A stretch of DNA of 5,088 bases. Origin: Actinomycetota bacterium (GTDB lineage: Bacteria; Actinomycetota; Actinomycetes; Nanopelagicales; Nanopelagicaceae). Made by a program: the position numbers and the translations under genes. The notes beneath the pieces were generated by a model that was not told the DNA's origin, ran no database searches, and saw nothing but the letters and a program-made list of their open reading frames with translations. Position 1 is the stretch's first letter. Each line of letters begins with the position of its first letter. Below are positions 4,790 to 5,088 of the stretch, piece after piece. The stretch is from assembly GCA_016870855.1 (NCBI GenBank), contig VGAF01000082.1:1-5088 (forward strand), written 5' to 3'.

Positions 4790-5088
4790 ATGAAGACGTT
4801 GCCGAGCGTTGGTTTCGGTCCTACCCATGGATACCTCTATGTACATGCTGCCCCGAGGGCGGTCCTAAAAAATCTTGAGTGGGGGATGGCTGAAGTTCTA
4901 CAGATGCCAATTTCTCTCAAATGGGAGCCACAACCGTTGTTAAGTGGATCGTATCGAAGTGAAGTTTCATGGAATGGTCTTCAGGGTACGGGATCAAGGT
5001 TAGTTAGCACGCTAAAGGGTTGGCATTACATAACTTTTGAATTGTTTGAATCTTCAAGCCAAGGTAGCGATGGTTCTCTGTATATGTT
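4790..5088 (+). CDS. DUF3145 family protein, N-terminal part (runs off the window)
   Basis: The frame opens with ATG after a strong AAGGAG and stays open for 99 codons to the window end. The protein begins MKTLPSVGFGPTHGYLYVHA and continues with NLEWGMAEVL at residues 28-37, SEVSWNGLQGTGSRL at 57-71, STLKGWHYITFEL at 73-85 and GSDGSLYM at 92-99. I recognise this as DUF3145, a family found almost only in Actinobacteria, whose members share the YVHSAP, EWAVAGVLG, GTGARLASALRGW and GSDGERY segments. Members are about 165 residues long, so roughly 60% is visible. The function is unknown; no signal peptide or membrane segment is seen in this part. Its chief value here is as a lineage marker. It is transcribed away from the cold-shock gene, so it has its own promoter. 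Confidence 0.88.
   Translation, partial: MKTLPSVGFGPTHGYLYVHAAPRAVLKNLEWGMAEVLQMPISLKWEPQPLLSGSYRSEVSWNGLQGTGSRLVSTLKGWHYITFELFESSSQGSDGSLYM

Overview
The window reads as a piece of an actinobacterial chromosome with unusually modest GC (roughly 45-50% by eye). The lineage call rests mainly on the partial gene at the right end, which I recognise as the actinobacteria-restricted DUF3145 family. The M23 protein, with its HHDYPAADI motif, and the small cold-shock protein fit the same picture. Low GC, minimal gene spacing and overlapping starts suggest a streamlined, possibly freshwater planktonic actinobacterium; that last step is inference.

Left block (1-3667, all + strand): a tightly packed run of genes that looks like one operon beginning upstream of the window. 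In order it holds the C-terminal end of a ribose/fructose-type (CUT2) ABC permease, its single-domain ATPase, a TIM-barrel sugar isomerase/epimerase, a soluble bacterial cytochrome P450, and an open reading frame that starts as a zinc-dependent alcohol dehydrogenase (MDR) and ends as a short-chain dehydrogenase (SDR). Gaps are between +3 nt and a 17-nt overlap. The combination suggests import of a sugar-like or polyol-like compound followed by isomerisation and P450-dependent oxidation, for example demethylation of an O-methyl sugar. The substrate cannot be read from the sequence.

The MDR/SDR frame (3011-3667) is the oddest object here. It joins the GroES-like N-terminal half of one enzyme superfamily to the C-terminal third of another. 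It lacks the nucleotide-binding core of both and the SDR catalytic Tyr/Lys. The simplest reading is a deletion, or an assembly join, that fused two formerly separate genes in frame and brought the P450 operon next to the M23 gene.

Right block (3668-5088): a secreted M23-type peptidase-like protein starts immediately after the fusion's stop codon. It is followed by a strong hairpin terminator placed between converging genes, so it probably serves both strands. Next is a cold-shock protein on the - strand. A 280-bp divergent intergenic region follows, carrying several short direct and inverted repeats, and then the start of the DUF3145 gene on the + strand. I see no tRNA, rRNA, CRISPR array, insertion sequence or attachment site.
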